Part shown: positions 1-11,185 of the stretch, piece after piece
Layout: each line of letters opens with the position of its first letter
How positions within the stretch are numbered: the stretch's first letter is position 1
Source of the DNA: Paratinospora sagittata
Taxonomy: Eukaryota; Streptophyta; Magnoliopsida; Ranunculales; Menispermaceae
DNA: 64,000 bases
Direction: 5' to 3'
Assembly (NCBI GenBank): GCA_035771175.1
Contig: CM069608.1
Coordinates: 12,034,019-12,098,018 of the forward strand
The notes under the pieces: generated by a model
What the model was told of the DNA's origin: nothing
Database searches by the model: none
Seen by the model: the letters and a program-made list of their open reading frames with translations, nothing else
Made by a program: the position numbers and the translations under genes

Positions 1-1335
1 TCCCTGTTCATACATACTTTGAAGAAGATAATCGGCAAGTACAGCTCAACCCTCTGTCACCTTGCCCTTACCCTTGTAGTCACCAACTGTAATAAGGAGG
101 GAATGGGGTGAGCTACAACAAGCTCAGTGAATAATCTATCTGTGGCATTACATATGCATTTAAATAAATCATGGCATTTGAAACAACATTATAAACCATA
201 TGCATGCCAATATGAAATAACAATACATGATCAAGATAATTCATGTCATTCTTTTGCAATTTAATCAATGCATATTTTCATAAAACATATACTCACGATC
301 CTGGTGTATGGGCTGAGTTTGTATCCTTTTTATACATTTATAAAAGGAGAACCAAACCTCATATGACTAGATCAACACTATCAGGTAATGAGCGAGTTTA
401 TATCCCTATCATGCATACATAAGGAGAACTCGACCTCATCTACGATCCAATTCAATAATTCTCAATGCCACAAAGGGAATCATTCCATACCTTACTTACT
501 CTGGTAAGCCTCGGTATTATCAATGCTCAAAATACATTTTTATGCATTCAATCCATAATGCAATAATTCATAACATGCTTACATTTTATAAAACATGATT
601 TATATACTACAATGCCATACATAATTTATATACTACAAGATAGAAATACTCACAATGTACACAATTTACAAAAAAATTAGCTAAGTCCAATACACTTATC
701 TACATACACTTAACTCAAATGCACAATTTACAGCACAAGCACCTCCATTGAATGTGTTGTTCAATTCATCCATTCATCAATTCTCTCCAGTTTCTCTACA
801 ATTCAATATTTCCAACCATTTACCATCAGTTACCAATCATAATCCACTTTTAATTGCCAATTTTCGCACAACATTCCCTTTTAGCGCTGCGACGCTCCAA
901 GTGTTGAATTCTTCCGCTTTTCTTCACCTTTCAGTTCCACGGCGCTGCATTTGAGCACCGTGGCGATCAAAACGTCACTTGGTGCCTTTTTTTTCTTTTC
1001 TGTGACTTCGTGGACTTAGCCAATTTTTATTCTTTTTGACTTGGGTTCTTCTTGTTCCTCTTTTTCTTTTTTTTATACATGTTTGCATCATCCAAAACCA
1101 TGACTAACACATCTAAATACCTACAAAACAAAGCAAATCAAATCAATAACACACTAAAATACGAAATGGATCAAATTATATACTAATAAACAAAAATAAT
1201 GCATAAAAAATCAAATTAATCCTAAACTAACATATGCATCAAAACTAACATAAACACATAAAACTAATGCATAGAATGTCCTAAAACACACCTAAAACAT
1301 GCTCTAAAACCTATCTAAATATGGAACTATCAATG
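1..1335 (-). mobile_element. Old gypsy-type LTR remnant (left flank)
   Basis: No open frame of note. The stretch near 100-140 (gaatggggtgagctacaac followed by aagctcagtga) resembles a phrase common in LTRs of plant Ty3/gypsy Tekay/Del-like elements, here on the minus strand. It is followed by AT-rich, CA-rich DNA also typical of such LTRs. Neither a TG...CA pair nor a target duplication could be placed, and it runs off the left edge. The short ORF at 748-954 has no recognisable content. Confidence 0.35.
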
Positions 1336-1834
1336 CCCTTATTCTACATTCTTATGAAGGGAATGACATTTGAGACTTGAAGTTAGATTTGAGCCTCCAT
1401 CTTCGTTCGAGGAGTGTATCACTTGGGAGAATGCTCGCGGTCTGCATAACCATGGCGATAATGTGATGAGAGCTGCCTCTTTAGCTACATTATGGATGGT
1501 TTAGAGGGAGCGTAATCAGCGTATTTTTTAGAGGGTTGTTAGAAGTTGTGGTTGTCTTTAGAATGATTTAATTATCATGGCTAGTTCTTGAGTCGTTGCA
1601 TTTAAGCTTCATGGTGACTATTCTCTCAACGAGTGAGTTAGATATTGCGGAGAGTCTCTTTATTGATTATACTTTGTGTCTGTGTCTTTCGATGTTGCTG
1701 CTTTGTTGTTTTGGTTTCCTTGTACTTAATGTTGAGTACCACTGGTTCTCCTCTTTGTTTGTTGTAAACCTTTCATTTTTAATATAACTTGTATTTGTTT
1801 TTTCTCAAAAAAAAAAAAACAAAAAAAAAAATTG
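1336..1834 (+). mobile_element. LINE (L1-type) 3' end remnant with A-rich tail
   Basis: Frame-by-frame reading around 1470-1530 gives ATLWMV, a stop, then RERNQRIF. This matches the W-x-x-W-x-E-R-N-x-R-x-F signature at the end of plant LINE reverse transcriptases (zf-RVT region), with the second W changed to TAG. A 3' UTR-like stretch follows and ends in an A-rich tract at 1807-1831, as expected for target-primed insertion. Only the last part of ORF2 is present and it is dead. Confidence 0.55.
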
Positions 1835-2757
1835 CCTCATATCAAACTTAGGTTATCAGAAACCATGTCTTTTTCTTTCCTTTGACTTATATATATATAT
1901 ATATAGTATATAACCAATTAAATTTGTTTTCAAAAAGTTTAGAATGATTTTTCAAATCTTACTGGATCAACCTTATTAAGTGCTATAACTTATTTTTGTA
2001 CATTTGCTAGTTTTTTTTAGCTTATTCAAAAGATTACATCAAGATACAATTGATTTGAGTAACTCTCTGTAAGACAAAGTCATATTCTCAAGAATTTTCT
2101 TTGCAAGACAGTCAGATTATAGGTTGGATTAGTAAGTCTTTGATTTGAATTTGCCATAAGCCAAACATAATTCTTCTGTATAACTTTTCCACTCCAAACT
2201 TCAAGTTGATTGAATATATTTGGACATCTCTAATTTTCTTCACAACTTAAAGAATCAATTAAACCATATTAAAGTGTCAAACCGTAGCTTCGATACTAAT
2301 TGTTGGGTAAGTACCTAAAATCATCATATCTTAAAGATTCAATAAAGAAAAAAATTCCCCTCGACTCAAGGATATAAGTGGAAAACTCAAAATCAAAGAA
2401 TAAATCACATCCAAGACAAAACTGAAATGAAGGAGATCAAACCTTGTTTAACTTGACTTCTACTCATTTGAAGATTCCAACATCCGTGCAGGCTCTAGTT
2501 CTCTTTATGTTTGACCTTAATAAAGACTTTTAAAGCCCAAGTTTAGCCATTGGCCCATTGGAAGTAACCTCAGTCCGTGCATGTGTCGCATGGATAAAAT
2601 AGTCAAAAATCATAGTTTAAAAAAAATAGAAATAAAGATTGGGAGCTTCAATTTGTACCCCAAAAAACACTATCATTACCTACCAAAATAATATAATTTC
2701 TACCATACCCTTAGAAGATTTGTCCAAAATGCCTTTAGTTTAATTCCAAATCATTTA
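1835..2757 (-). mobile_element. Possible copia LTR edge with decayed primer-binding site
   Basis: At about 2284-2302 the minus strand reads acccaaca, then attAGTATCGAAGCTACG. This looks like an LTR end (CA) followed by a mutated initiator-Met primer-binding site (consensus TGGTATCAGAGCTACG). The LTR would run rightwards from about 2301 on the plus strand (tgttgggtaagt). No coding sequence was seen, and the rest of the interval is AT-rich without recognisable structure. Confidence 0.3.
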
Positions 2758-3610
2758 TTAACCCGCCACTATTTTCATGTTCATCTTCTTTCCTAAACCC
2801 TAAACTCTTCTTCTATTTTTATCTTCCCTTTCTTCTCACATTTTGTCTTTCAAATACTTCTTGAGACCTTTAAGAGTTATTTTGAAAGGGTTAAGACCCT
2901 TTTTAAAGGATTTTTGAGTGTTTTAAACCCTGTTTAGTTGGTCTTCTAGTGTAGTAAAAACTCACTCGCGGGCATTCAAAATCTCTACTCTTCTAGTTTG
3001 AAAGGAGTTAAATCGAAGTTCTCAAGGTCATAAACGCCATAAAACTGGTCCATATGTCTTGTAGAGCCATAAAAACAGACTTAAAGCACCATATTCCTGA
3101 AAAAACATCGAAAACACTCGGTAGGACCCTACCGAACTTATGATTTTTGAATACTTGGGCAGTATGCAGCTTCACCTTGAAGAGCTTATAATAAACAACA
3201 GCCCTTTTCTGACCAAAAAATAAATAAAAACAGCCCTTAAAGGTAACTTCAACACAAAGCCCACCAAGTAAGTTAAAATGCTCTCAAACCATACATTGGC
3301 TTGTTATACATAATTCAAAGCCATTAAATGTAAACTACTACCTATAAGCACGCATGAGGTTGAAGAAAATTCTTTTCACTATCTCATCTTGTGTATAGCT
3401 TGAAATGTAAAGAATTTCATTGAAAAGAATAAGTAATGGTTACAACTGTCATGGGTCAAAACAACCCTAAAAAATATGAATAATGAACACCTATTTACAC
3501 AATGAATAGTTAGGGAGTGTTAGTTCAAAGTCATCTTCTTGATTGTGTGGATCTTCCCAGGTATCAATCTTTCCATTTTCACCAGCAGCAAGGACTAGTA
3601 GGAGGAAGCT
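2758..3610. other. Start of unit 1 and 3' flank of ZFWD copy 1
   Basis: No gene. The first 390 bases match the start of units 2 and 3 and include a two-unit telomere-like motif (cctaaaccctaaact) near 2794. At about 3148 the sequence jumps from gaacttatg to atttttgaat. Unit 2 has 710 additional bases here between two ATG trinucleotides. From 3151 to 3610 is the region downstream of the ZFWD stop codon, presumably 3' UTR and terminator. Confidence 0.7.
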
Positions 3611-6017
3611 TCAGAATGTCTTATTGAGCAAACTTCCATACTTTAAGTTCGCCAGCTCCATCACCAGTAAAAAACAACCCACCAACACCATTTCTGATAA
3701 CCCGAATCTCTTGCTTGAAAATATCCTTCCTCTCTCTTTAAACCTGAAACACACACAACAGTAATTCCCATCTCATTGTCCATGCACACATTCTTCATCA
3801 AATTAGAGAGACAAGTAATAAACATGGATGCATAAATAATTTAAGTGTTTTGTCTTTGGGTGCAGAACTTACGATGGCAGTTCATAGAAACGTACAATAT
3901 TGTCGTTACATGAACACATTAACACTGGCTTGGCATCTGCATCAGTCATGCCATTAAGTGCAAGTACACCCTGTAATAAACAAAGCAATGTGAAGATACA
4001 AATAATTAGTAAATCTCTGTAACATGGTCCATAAGAGCAAGAGAGAGAGAGTCAGTCCATAAGTGGCTTACATGTTCTTCGATGTGGGCATAGACTACTT
4101 CCAAGCTCCCACTTTCGGTAGCGCCCCACACCTGCAGAACCAGAACAGAAACGAAATATTAAACAAAGGAAACTTTTTTCTTCTTTTCCTTAGTCTGAAT
4201 GGGTATTCTTACCTGCCTTATGTTGTCCTTTTCAGTTCATCCCACCCACATTTATATATTATCAAAATTAAATAAAACAATCATGTAAGAAACCAACCTT
4301 TATTGTTCCATCCAATGAGCTTGATAAAAGATACTGATCCCAACAAAGAACAAACATAACGACATCTTTGTGTTCAGTCAAGACATGCATACACTGTAGA
4401 TTCTCGAGGTCCCATACCTGAAAATAAGTGTAATATGTAATGCCAATGAAAAAATACAACCCAATAAGATGACAATCTCTGTAACACAGACAATATGATT
4501 GTTTACAACACAAGGCTTCAAAGAAGCATCCCCTATTTAGGTCAAAAACTATGTGCTACCAAAAAAATTATTTGCAAATAATACACACCAACAACTAAAA
4601 GCCAAAAAAATAAAAATAAAAAGATTGGAGGAAAACAAACTTACTCTAACTGTATGGTCCATGGAGCCAGAGTATAGCCTGTTTGCTCCAACAACTAATG
4701 AAACAACAGGAAGATTATGGCCTTTCAGAGTGGCTGCTGGATCATAGGAGTTGGTCGCAGCATTATATCTCCAAACCAATATATTGCCATCCTGAACAAT
4801 GAGAATCATATCTTATGCTAAAACCCCACCTGTCTAAGAAGATAAAAGAAAGTCGAAAAAAAATAATAAGAAGTCAATAACAGGAAATAATGAAAACAAT
4901 ACCTGGGTCCCAGCAAAAAGCATATCACCATTAATGCTAGCTTCAAGGGAATAAACTTGTCCAACAGGCCCATTCAGATTAAGATCAGTATTGGTTTGAC
5001 CATTCCAAGCCTGCAATATTCATCATCGTCATTATGTGGAAAAATAAGTAATATAATTGCATGCATGCCTAGATAAAAAGAAACAATAAAATAAAATGGA
5101 CATAAAAACAAAACAATAGCATCTCTTCCGTAAAAGTGCAGTTTACCTTGACAACATTTGAAGCCCCAACGAAGACCCAAGGCCCTTCAGTAATCATACA
5201 GCCAATTTCACTTCCGAGGTTAACCACATTAACACACTACGATGAAAGAAAGTGTTAGTGGTGTTCAACAAAGAGTCAAAAATAGCTTAAATCAAATCCA
5301 AAAGACTACAAGCTTGTAAGTAGGAACCTGTCCAGTGTTACAATCCCAAATGCGCACTGTTCCATCTTTGCTTCCTGAAAAAAGCTTATCAGATCCCAGG
5401 GGAAGAACAATTCCATTGATGCCCTGTCACAAAAAAAATAAATTCAATAAGAAATCATTCAAAAGCAACACCCATAAAAAGAAAAAGAAGATATACAAGA
5501 CGTTGCAGTGTAGTTAATCAAAAACAGCAATAATACCAACCTTCTCGTGTCCTTGGAGCTGTGTTAAGAAAGAGAAGCTATCGCTGACGAACCACTTGTG
5601 CTGATATCTACAGCTATCCCCATAAGTGCAATTTCCATTCATCCAATAGTGACAGCACTTGTCCTGAACCTTATTCTGAGGAGCAGGAGGAGGAGCCTTG
5701 ACTGCTCCATCATCTCGGACCCATTTTGATTTTGAGGGCAGTTGCCCACGATTAGTGCCTTTCAAATTAGGGTTTGGCTTTTCATTGGAATTAGGGTTTG
5801 GCTTTCTGTGCGTAAGTGCTTGAGAAGTAGTAGTAGTAGTAGTAGAAACTGTGCCATTATTCTTGCTCAACTGTGGCATTTCGGCGTGAAGGAAGGGGCA
5901 ACGGTATCTATTGCACCTCCCAGCCTGCCAATGATAGCATATTTTGCGAGATTGAGTTGTAGCAGGTGCCGCTCCCAAACGATTAAAAACTCTCCTGTTT
6001 CCAGCAACAACGGCCAT
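3611..6017 (-). pseudogene. ZFWD-type CCCH zinc-finger/WD40 protein, copy 1, frameshifted last exon
   Basis: Plant ZFWD family (Arabidopsis C3H48/C3H59/C3H62/C3H63 type): two CCCH fingers followed by WD40 repeats. Family members are thought to act in RNA binding and protein-protein contacts. Exons by GT-AG boundaries and homology (minus strand): 6017-5541, 5423-5328, 5236-5147, 5010-4903, 4791-4645, 4417-4298, 4131-4072, 3970-3873, 3743 to the stop. The start is MAVVAGNRR at 6017; the seven codons upstream sit in a likely leader intron ending ttggtag. Finger 1 uses C27, C35, C40, H44; finger 2 uses C121, C130, C136, H140. At 3713-3718 this copy reads gcttga where copy 2 has gcttgga. The missing base shifts the frame, abolishes the final blade and moves the stop from 3621-3623 to 3611-3613. 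A sequencing error is the alternative. Confidence 0.85.
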
Positions 6018-6712
6018 GTCTACCAAAAACAAATACACAAAAACTCTTATTCAGGATAAAAATCCACCGCAAGCAATTTCTGATGAAGAAGAAGAAGCCG
6101 CTCTGCCATGAAACACCTAAAACCCTAATCAAGTCCTTGTATCCACATCTCAAATCACAAGTTCGCTCAAACTCTAACATAGATGATGAGATGATGGTGG
6201 AAATCACTGTATACAAGCTCAGCCATGAAAAACTCTCTTATTCAGGATAAATCCACCACCACCAGTCGTTCCTTCCATGAAACCCCTAAAAACCCAAATC
6301 AAATCCTTATATCCGCATCATCTCAAATCACAAGTTCGCCTAAACTCCGAGATCGATGCGATTAAGGGGGAAACCACAAATTTTGAAGCACAATACACAA
6401 ACTCAAGAAGCGCTGAGAGATCAAACAATATCTTATGGCGAAAAATTCCATAGAAACGATCAAATGAGAAGAAGTAGCAAACCTGAATCGATCGAGAATC
6501 AGTTGTAGTATGTGAAGACGATGATGAGCAGCGACAGAGAGAGATTATTGCGATTCCTCTCAACTTGATCTTCGACCACAACTTCTTCCAAAAAAACCAC
6601 GAAACAATATGAAGATTTGCAGAGATTTCAAACACGGCCCTTGAGAAGACGAATCGATGAACTGTCGATAGAAGAAGAAGAAGGCGCTGAAATCTGCTGT
6701 GTATATATAGCT
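6018..6712 (-). promoter_or_regulatory. Promoter and intron-containing 5' leader of ZFWD copy 1
   Basis: On the minus strand a TATA box (CTATATATAC, 6701-6710) lies about 690 bp before the ATG. A donor-like CAG/GTTTGC occurs near 6482 and an acceptor-like TTGGTAG just before the ATG (6019-6021), so most of this interval is probably a leader intron of about 460 bp. The intron carries an internal duplication (about 6047-6178 and 6228-6355) and a telo-box-like aaaccctaa near 6119. Intron and start site are inferred. Confidence 0.6.
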
Positions 6713-7438
6713 TTTGGCTCACGTACTTGTTTCTAGAAACTTTTCTTTAAACGCGTAGCGTATTAATCACGCATTACATTAAACTAAATCTAATCTAAAT
6801 CCTTTTTTTTTTTTTTTGCGTACTTTACATTTCTAATTTTTTATTCTTTAAGTTTTTATTATTTTTATCCTTACCCCTATAAACTTTTCAAAACACCCTT
6901 TTCATTCTCTCTCTGATTTCAAAACTCCCTCTTCATTTTTTTTCAAATTTTCAACACTCAAAACCCTAAGGGGGCATTTGCCTTGGGGTAATCTTGGGAT
7001 GAGAATGAGAATCTTGAAAATTTTCATGTTTGTTTCACTATTTACATTTTTTTAAGAGAGAAAGTGATTCCTGGGAAAGTAGGATGATTCCTATGAAGAT
7101 AAATGGTATTCACTTTTCTAGAAAAGTGCTTACCATGGGAAAATTTTATTTCTTTTAAAAAAAAGGCAAAAAGAGAAAAAAAAAAAACAAAATCATTATT
7201 TCACTTATGTTAATATAAATATGATATTTTTTTATTAAAAATGATATTTTAATAGAATATATTGATTTTATTAACTTAATATTAATAATAATATTTTTAT
7301 ATATTTTTATTAAATATTCATTTTATGATTTAAAAAAATAATTGTATAATTATTTTTCATCTTTTATTATTTTTAATAAAAACAATTTCACTATTTTTAA
7401 TTAAAATAAAGTTCATTATTTAATAAAAATACTATATT
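6713..7438. other. AT-rich intergenic spacer with MITE-like patch
   Basis: No gene. Around 6968-7100 the phrase gggggcatttgccttgggg followed by gatgagaatgagaatc resembles termini of common plant MITEs; a shorter matching arm (gattcctgggaaagt) is nearby, but a full terminal inverted repeat could not be drawn. From 7160 to 7438 the sequence is extremely AT-rich. Compared with unit 2, about 520 bp is missing near 6860 and about 25 bp near 7080. Confidence 0.4.
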
Positions 7439-8560
7439 GTGACAGACAGGGACTTGGCCTTGATGAATGTTGTTTCATCTGTGTTTCCTGATATAATGAA
7501 TATGTTATGGACATGGCACATAAACAAGAACGTGCTGGCCAACTCAAAGAGCAAGTTTGCAAAGAATGAGGACTTTGAAGCTTTTATGAGGAAGTGGAAT
7601 GAATTGATTTTTTCTGATACAGTGGAGGAATACAATCATCAGAAAAATGTATTGTTTCAAGAATATGCTGAGTACCCTGAGGTTATTACTTACATCGACA
7701 CGACGTGGTTGGTACCCCACAAGGTAAGATTAGTGAAGGCGTGGATGGATCAATTTGTGCACCTTGGCAATACTACAACCAATAGGGTGAAGAGTGCACA
7801 TTCAAAGCTGAAGAGAACTTTAGGGTCTTCTCAAGGCAACTTCGAGACATCATGGACTAAAATCAATACAATGTTGGCTTTGCAACACACAGAGATCAAG
7901 TCATTATTTGAAAAAAGTTTGAATAATGTTCAGCATTACTTCCAAGATTCTACATTCATGCATTTGCATGGGTTCGTCTCTAGAGCTGCACTAGACAAGA
8001 TATGGGAGGAGTTAGCTCGTGCTGAGAGTGTTGGGTTGGACCAAAATTTATGTGGATGTGTGTTACACAAAACGCATGGATTGTTATGCGCACATGAGCT
8101 TGCTTTGTGTAAGCAATGTAGCATGCCCATACCTCTAGTTGATGGGGATGCCCATTGTAAAAAACTAGATCTTACTCTTGTGAAAGTAGAGGACAATGAG
8201 ATAGATTTCAATTTTAGGGCTGAGTTGGGTCTACTTGAGGATAAATTTAATAGTTCTGATACATCTGGAAGAGCTAGAATTGTACAGAAAATCAAAGAGA
8301 TAGTTGCTCCATTGACCTCTTCTCTCACTGTGCCCGTAGACAAAAGGAAAACAAAAGGGCGGCCGACTAAAAAGAGTGATCGGTCTACAAAACGAGATCC
8401 CTTATTTTTTGAGCATGTGTCTGCGTACTCCACTCGTTCATCAATCTCATCATTGCAAAAGACCAGACCGAAAAATAATGAACCAAGGAAGGTCCACAAG
8501 ACACGCTTGCAAATGTCACATAGATCTCGTGGATATCTAAATCAACTCCCTCCTGACTGA
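7439..8560 (+). pseudogene. MULE/FAR1-type transposase, C-terminal part with SWIM zinc finger (copy 1)
   Basis: Open for 374 codons from a GTG (VTDRDLALMN) with no ATG context. VTDRDLALMNVV...FP...WHINKNV is the conserved block of MULE transposases and the FAR1 family that contains the second catalytic Asp. Around residues 203-217 CGCVLHKTHGLLCAHEL fits a SWIM finger (CxC...CxH). The N-terminal DNA-binding domain and the first catalytic Asp are absent; upstream is featureless AT-rich DNA, so this is a 5'-truncated relic despite the long frame. A basic KRKTKGRPTKK stretch follows the SWIM domain. It continues directly into an OTU-like relic, an arrangement known from some plant MULE proteins. 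Confidence 0.75.
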
Positions 8561-9118
8561 CATCAGTACATAGCCCATGACAGAGATGTTATGGCTGATG
8601 GACATTGTGGGTACCGAGTCATCGTTGAGTCCATGGGTATGGTAACAAATGGTTAGAGCGAAGTCAGAGGTGACTTACGAAGAGAGGTACAAAGGTTTTT
8701 GGCACACTACACAACGCTTTTCAGTAGTGTTGAAAGGGTTCAAGAGATTATGAGTTCTCTACAGTGTAGTGACCCTGTGGCACCGCTAGAGAAGTAGATG
8801 ACTTTCTCAGATATGGGGTTGTTGATAGCATCGACATACAATGTCGTGTTGGTGCTTTTATCTACGCAGCAATGTCTTACATTTTTTCCCCTTAGAACCG
8901 AACCTCTACCAATGCCATTGAGGTGAGTGATTGACATTGGTTACATGAATGATAACCACTTTGTGCAGGTAAAAACTATTTTCAATGTAAGTTATAAAAT
9001 AATGGAAATAATGATTGTAATGTTATACTTTCCACAGGTGACGTTTGCCTCTACATCACCGATACCTCCCATATCGCCAGATTGGCATAGATTCCGACTA
9101 CGACAAGGACATGGATGA
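8561..9118 (+). pseudogene. OTU-type cysteine protease relic fused downstream of the MULE transposase (copy 1)
   Basis: After a TGA at 8558-8560 the same frame continues with VMADGHCGYRVIVESMG. This matches the OTU catalytic loop D-G-x-C-x-F/Y-R. A later NDNHFVQ, about 115 codons downstream, fits the catalytic His block of OTU proteases. Between them SEVRGDLRREVQRFL resembles the usual helix after the Cys. In-frame stops interrupt it. A short intron with clean borders (CAG/GTAAAA near 8969, CCACAG/GTGACG near 9039) separates HFVQ from VTFASTSPIPP. The protease is dead but its catalytic D, C and H remain legible. Confidence 0.65.
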
Positions 9119-9596
9119 CAAACTCCTTATTCTGTTGTCAACGTTGAAGGTAGCAGAGTGACAAGCAATGCGGGTGATAGACAAGATGTACTAGTTGACT
9201 TAGACGATGACTAGTTATTTTAGAAATGTTGATATGTAGGGAGATGTCAACATGTTTTTTTGGAAATGTTGACATGTCTAGACTTGTTTTATTATTGAAA
9301 ATGTTGATATGTAGAGGGATGTGGGTATGTTGATATGCAAGGGGATGTCAGCATGTTTTTTGGAAATGTTGACATGTTTAGCCATGTTTTTTTCTTTTTG
9401 GAAATGTTGACATATAGGAAGATGAGGATATGTATAGACTTTCTTTTTTTGAAATGTGGATATAAAAGATGTAATTGACTTCGATGTTGATGATATAGAC
9501 ATATTTGTTTTCTTCGAATGGTACTATGTTGTTTTTGATGTTTGAATTATTATTCTCTTTCTGTATATATGTAGAGGGATGTCAAAGTTCACCTTA
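9119..9596. repeat. Degenerate short-period repeats (GGAAATGTTGACATGT-like)
   Basis: Between about 9215 and 9475 the motif gaaatgttga-c/t-atgt recurs roughly every 40-60 bp. It alternates with its partial complement gatgtcaacatg and with gtagrgrgatgt, so the block is both directly repetitive and partly palindromic. There is no coding content. It lies between the OTU relic and the foldback array, possibly as a subterminal region of the MULE. Confidence 0.5.
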
Positions 9597-11185
9597 CCAG
9601 TGGGGAACGGTACCCCGCTGCCCAAACTAACCCGAAATTATTAAAAACACATCAAAAACTTGATGGAATGCATCCCAATGCATAATGAAAGGGGGAAATG
9701 CAAAAAAAAAAAAAACAAGAAAAATACGAGGGTCGTCCATCATAGACCCAACAATTTAAAGTACAGTCGGTCCAGATCAACCGAACAGAGAGGTGTTGGT
9801 AAAAATTAAAATATCGAACCTCATTTACATAAATCGGTCTATGATGGCCGACCCTATCTTTTCCAAAATTTTTTTGCATTTTCCCATTCCATCATGTATT
9901 GGGATGCATTCCATTAAGTTTTTGACGTGTTTTTAACAATTTCGGGTTAGTTTGGGGGGTGGGGTACCGTTCCCCACCTGTACCCTACATTATAGTTACG
10001 AGTAGTGAACGGTACCCCGCCTCCCAAACCAACTTGAAATTGTTAAAAACATGTCAAAAATGTGATGAAATGTATCCCAATGCAAGATGGAAGAGGGAAA
10101 TGCAAAAAAACCCGAAAAAATATAGGGTCGGCCATCATATATCGACTGTTATAAATGAGGGTCGATATTTGAATTTTCACCCACACCTCTCTGTTCGGTT
10201 GATCAGGACCGACTGTGATTTGAATCGTTCGGTAGATGATGGCCGACCCTCATATTTTCCCCATTTTTTTGTATTTCCCCATTCCATTATGCATTGGGTT
10301 GCATTCCATCAAGTTTTTGATGTGTTTTTAATAATTTTGGGTTAGTTTGGGCTGCGGGGTATCGTTTCCCACTCGTAACTCTAATGTGGGGTACGGGTGG
10401 GGAACGGTACCGTACCCCTCAAGACGTTGTCTTTATGTCTATGAACACGACATGTCAACATTTAGACCTCGTTTCGGCGGTAGGGTGTCGTACCCCAACT
10501 GTACCCGACCCGTACCCCACATTAGAGATACGAGTGGAGAATGGTACCCCGCCGCCCAAACTAACACAGAATTATTACAAACACGTCAAAAACTTGATGG
10601 AATGCATCCCAATTCATAATGGAAGGGGAAAATGCAAAAAAATCAGGAAACTATGAGGGTCAGCCATCATCTACTGAACGATTTAAACGACGGTCGGTCC
10701 TGATCAACCGAACAGAGAGGTGTTGGCCAAAATTCAAATACCCACCGTCCTTTACAATAGTCGGTTTATGATGGCCAACCCTATGTTTTCCCGGGTTTTT
10801 TTGCATTTCCCCCTTCTATCATGCATTAGAATGCATTCTATTAGGTTTTTGACGTGTTTGTAATAATTATGGGTTCGTTTGGGTAGTGGGGTACCAAAAC
10901 CCACTCGTAACTCTAATGTGGGGTACGGGTGGTGAATGGTACCCTGCCTTCAAAATTAACCCAGAATTGTTAAAAAAGGTCAAAAACTTGATGGAATGCA
11001 TCCCAATGCATGATGAAAGAGGAAAATGCAAACGGGGAAAAGATAGGGCCGGCTATCATAAACCGACTGTTGCAAAGGACGGTCGGTATTTGAATTTTGG
11101 CCAACACCTCTCTGTTCGGTTGATCAGGACCGACCGTCCTCTAAATTGTTCGGTAGATGATGGCCTACCCTTGTATTTCTATGGC
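9597..11185. repeat. Array of four foldback units in alternating orientation (copy 1)
   Basis: Four units of about 380 bp: 9597-9979, 10000-10375, 10530-10909 and a right-truncated one at about 10928-11185. Each is an imperfect palindrome. The left arm runs ggggaacggtaccccgc, gatggaatgcatcccaa, gggtcggccatcat; the right arm is the reverse complement in reverse order. The asymmetric centre (gatcaaccgaacagagaggt) reads minus, plus, minus, plus in successive units, so orientation alternates. Spacers carry tcgtaactctaatgtggggt and its complement. Short ORFs across it are shadows. This may be a MULE terminal region or an independent foldback family. Confidence 0.8.

Noticed and set aside
2790..2812. 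Telomere-like cctaaaccctaaact near the unit start
   Set aside because: Only two units; such telo-box-like strings are common in plant DNA and do not indicate an interstitial telomere or explain the breakpoint.
5742..6059. 105-codon plus-strand ORF over ZFWD exon 1 (and 37484-37801)
   Set aside because: Antisense to a well-supported coding exon with two CCCH fingers; no independent support.
7936..8499. 187-codon minus-strand ORF
   Set aside because: It is the antisense shadow of the MULE transposase frame; no domain is recognisable on that strand.
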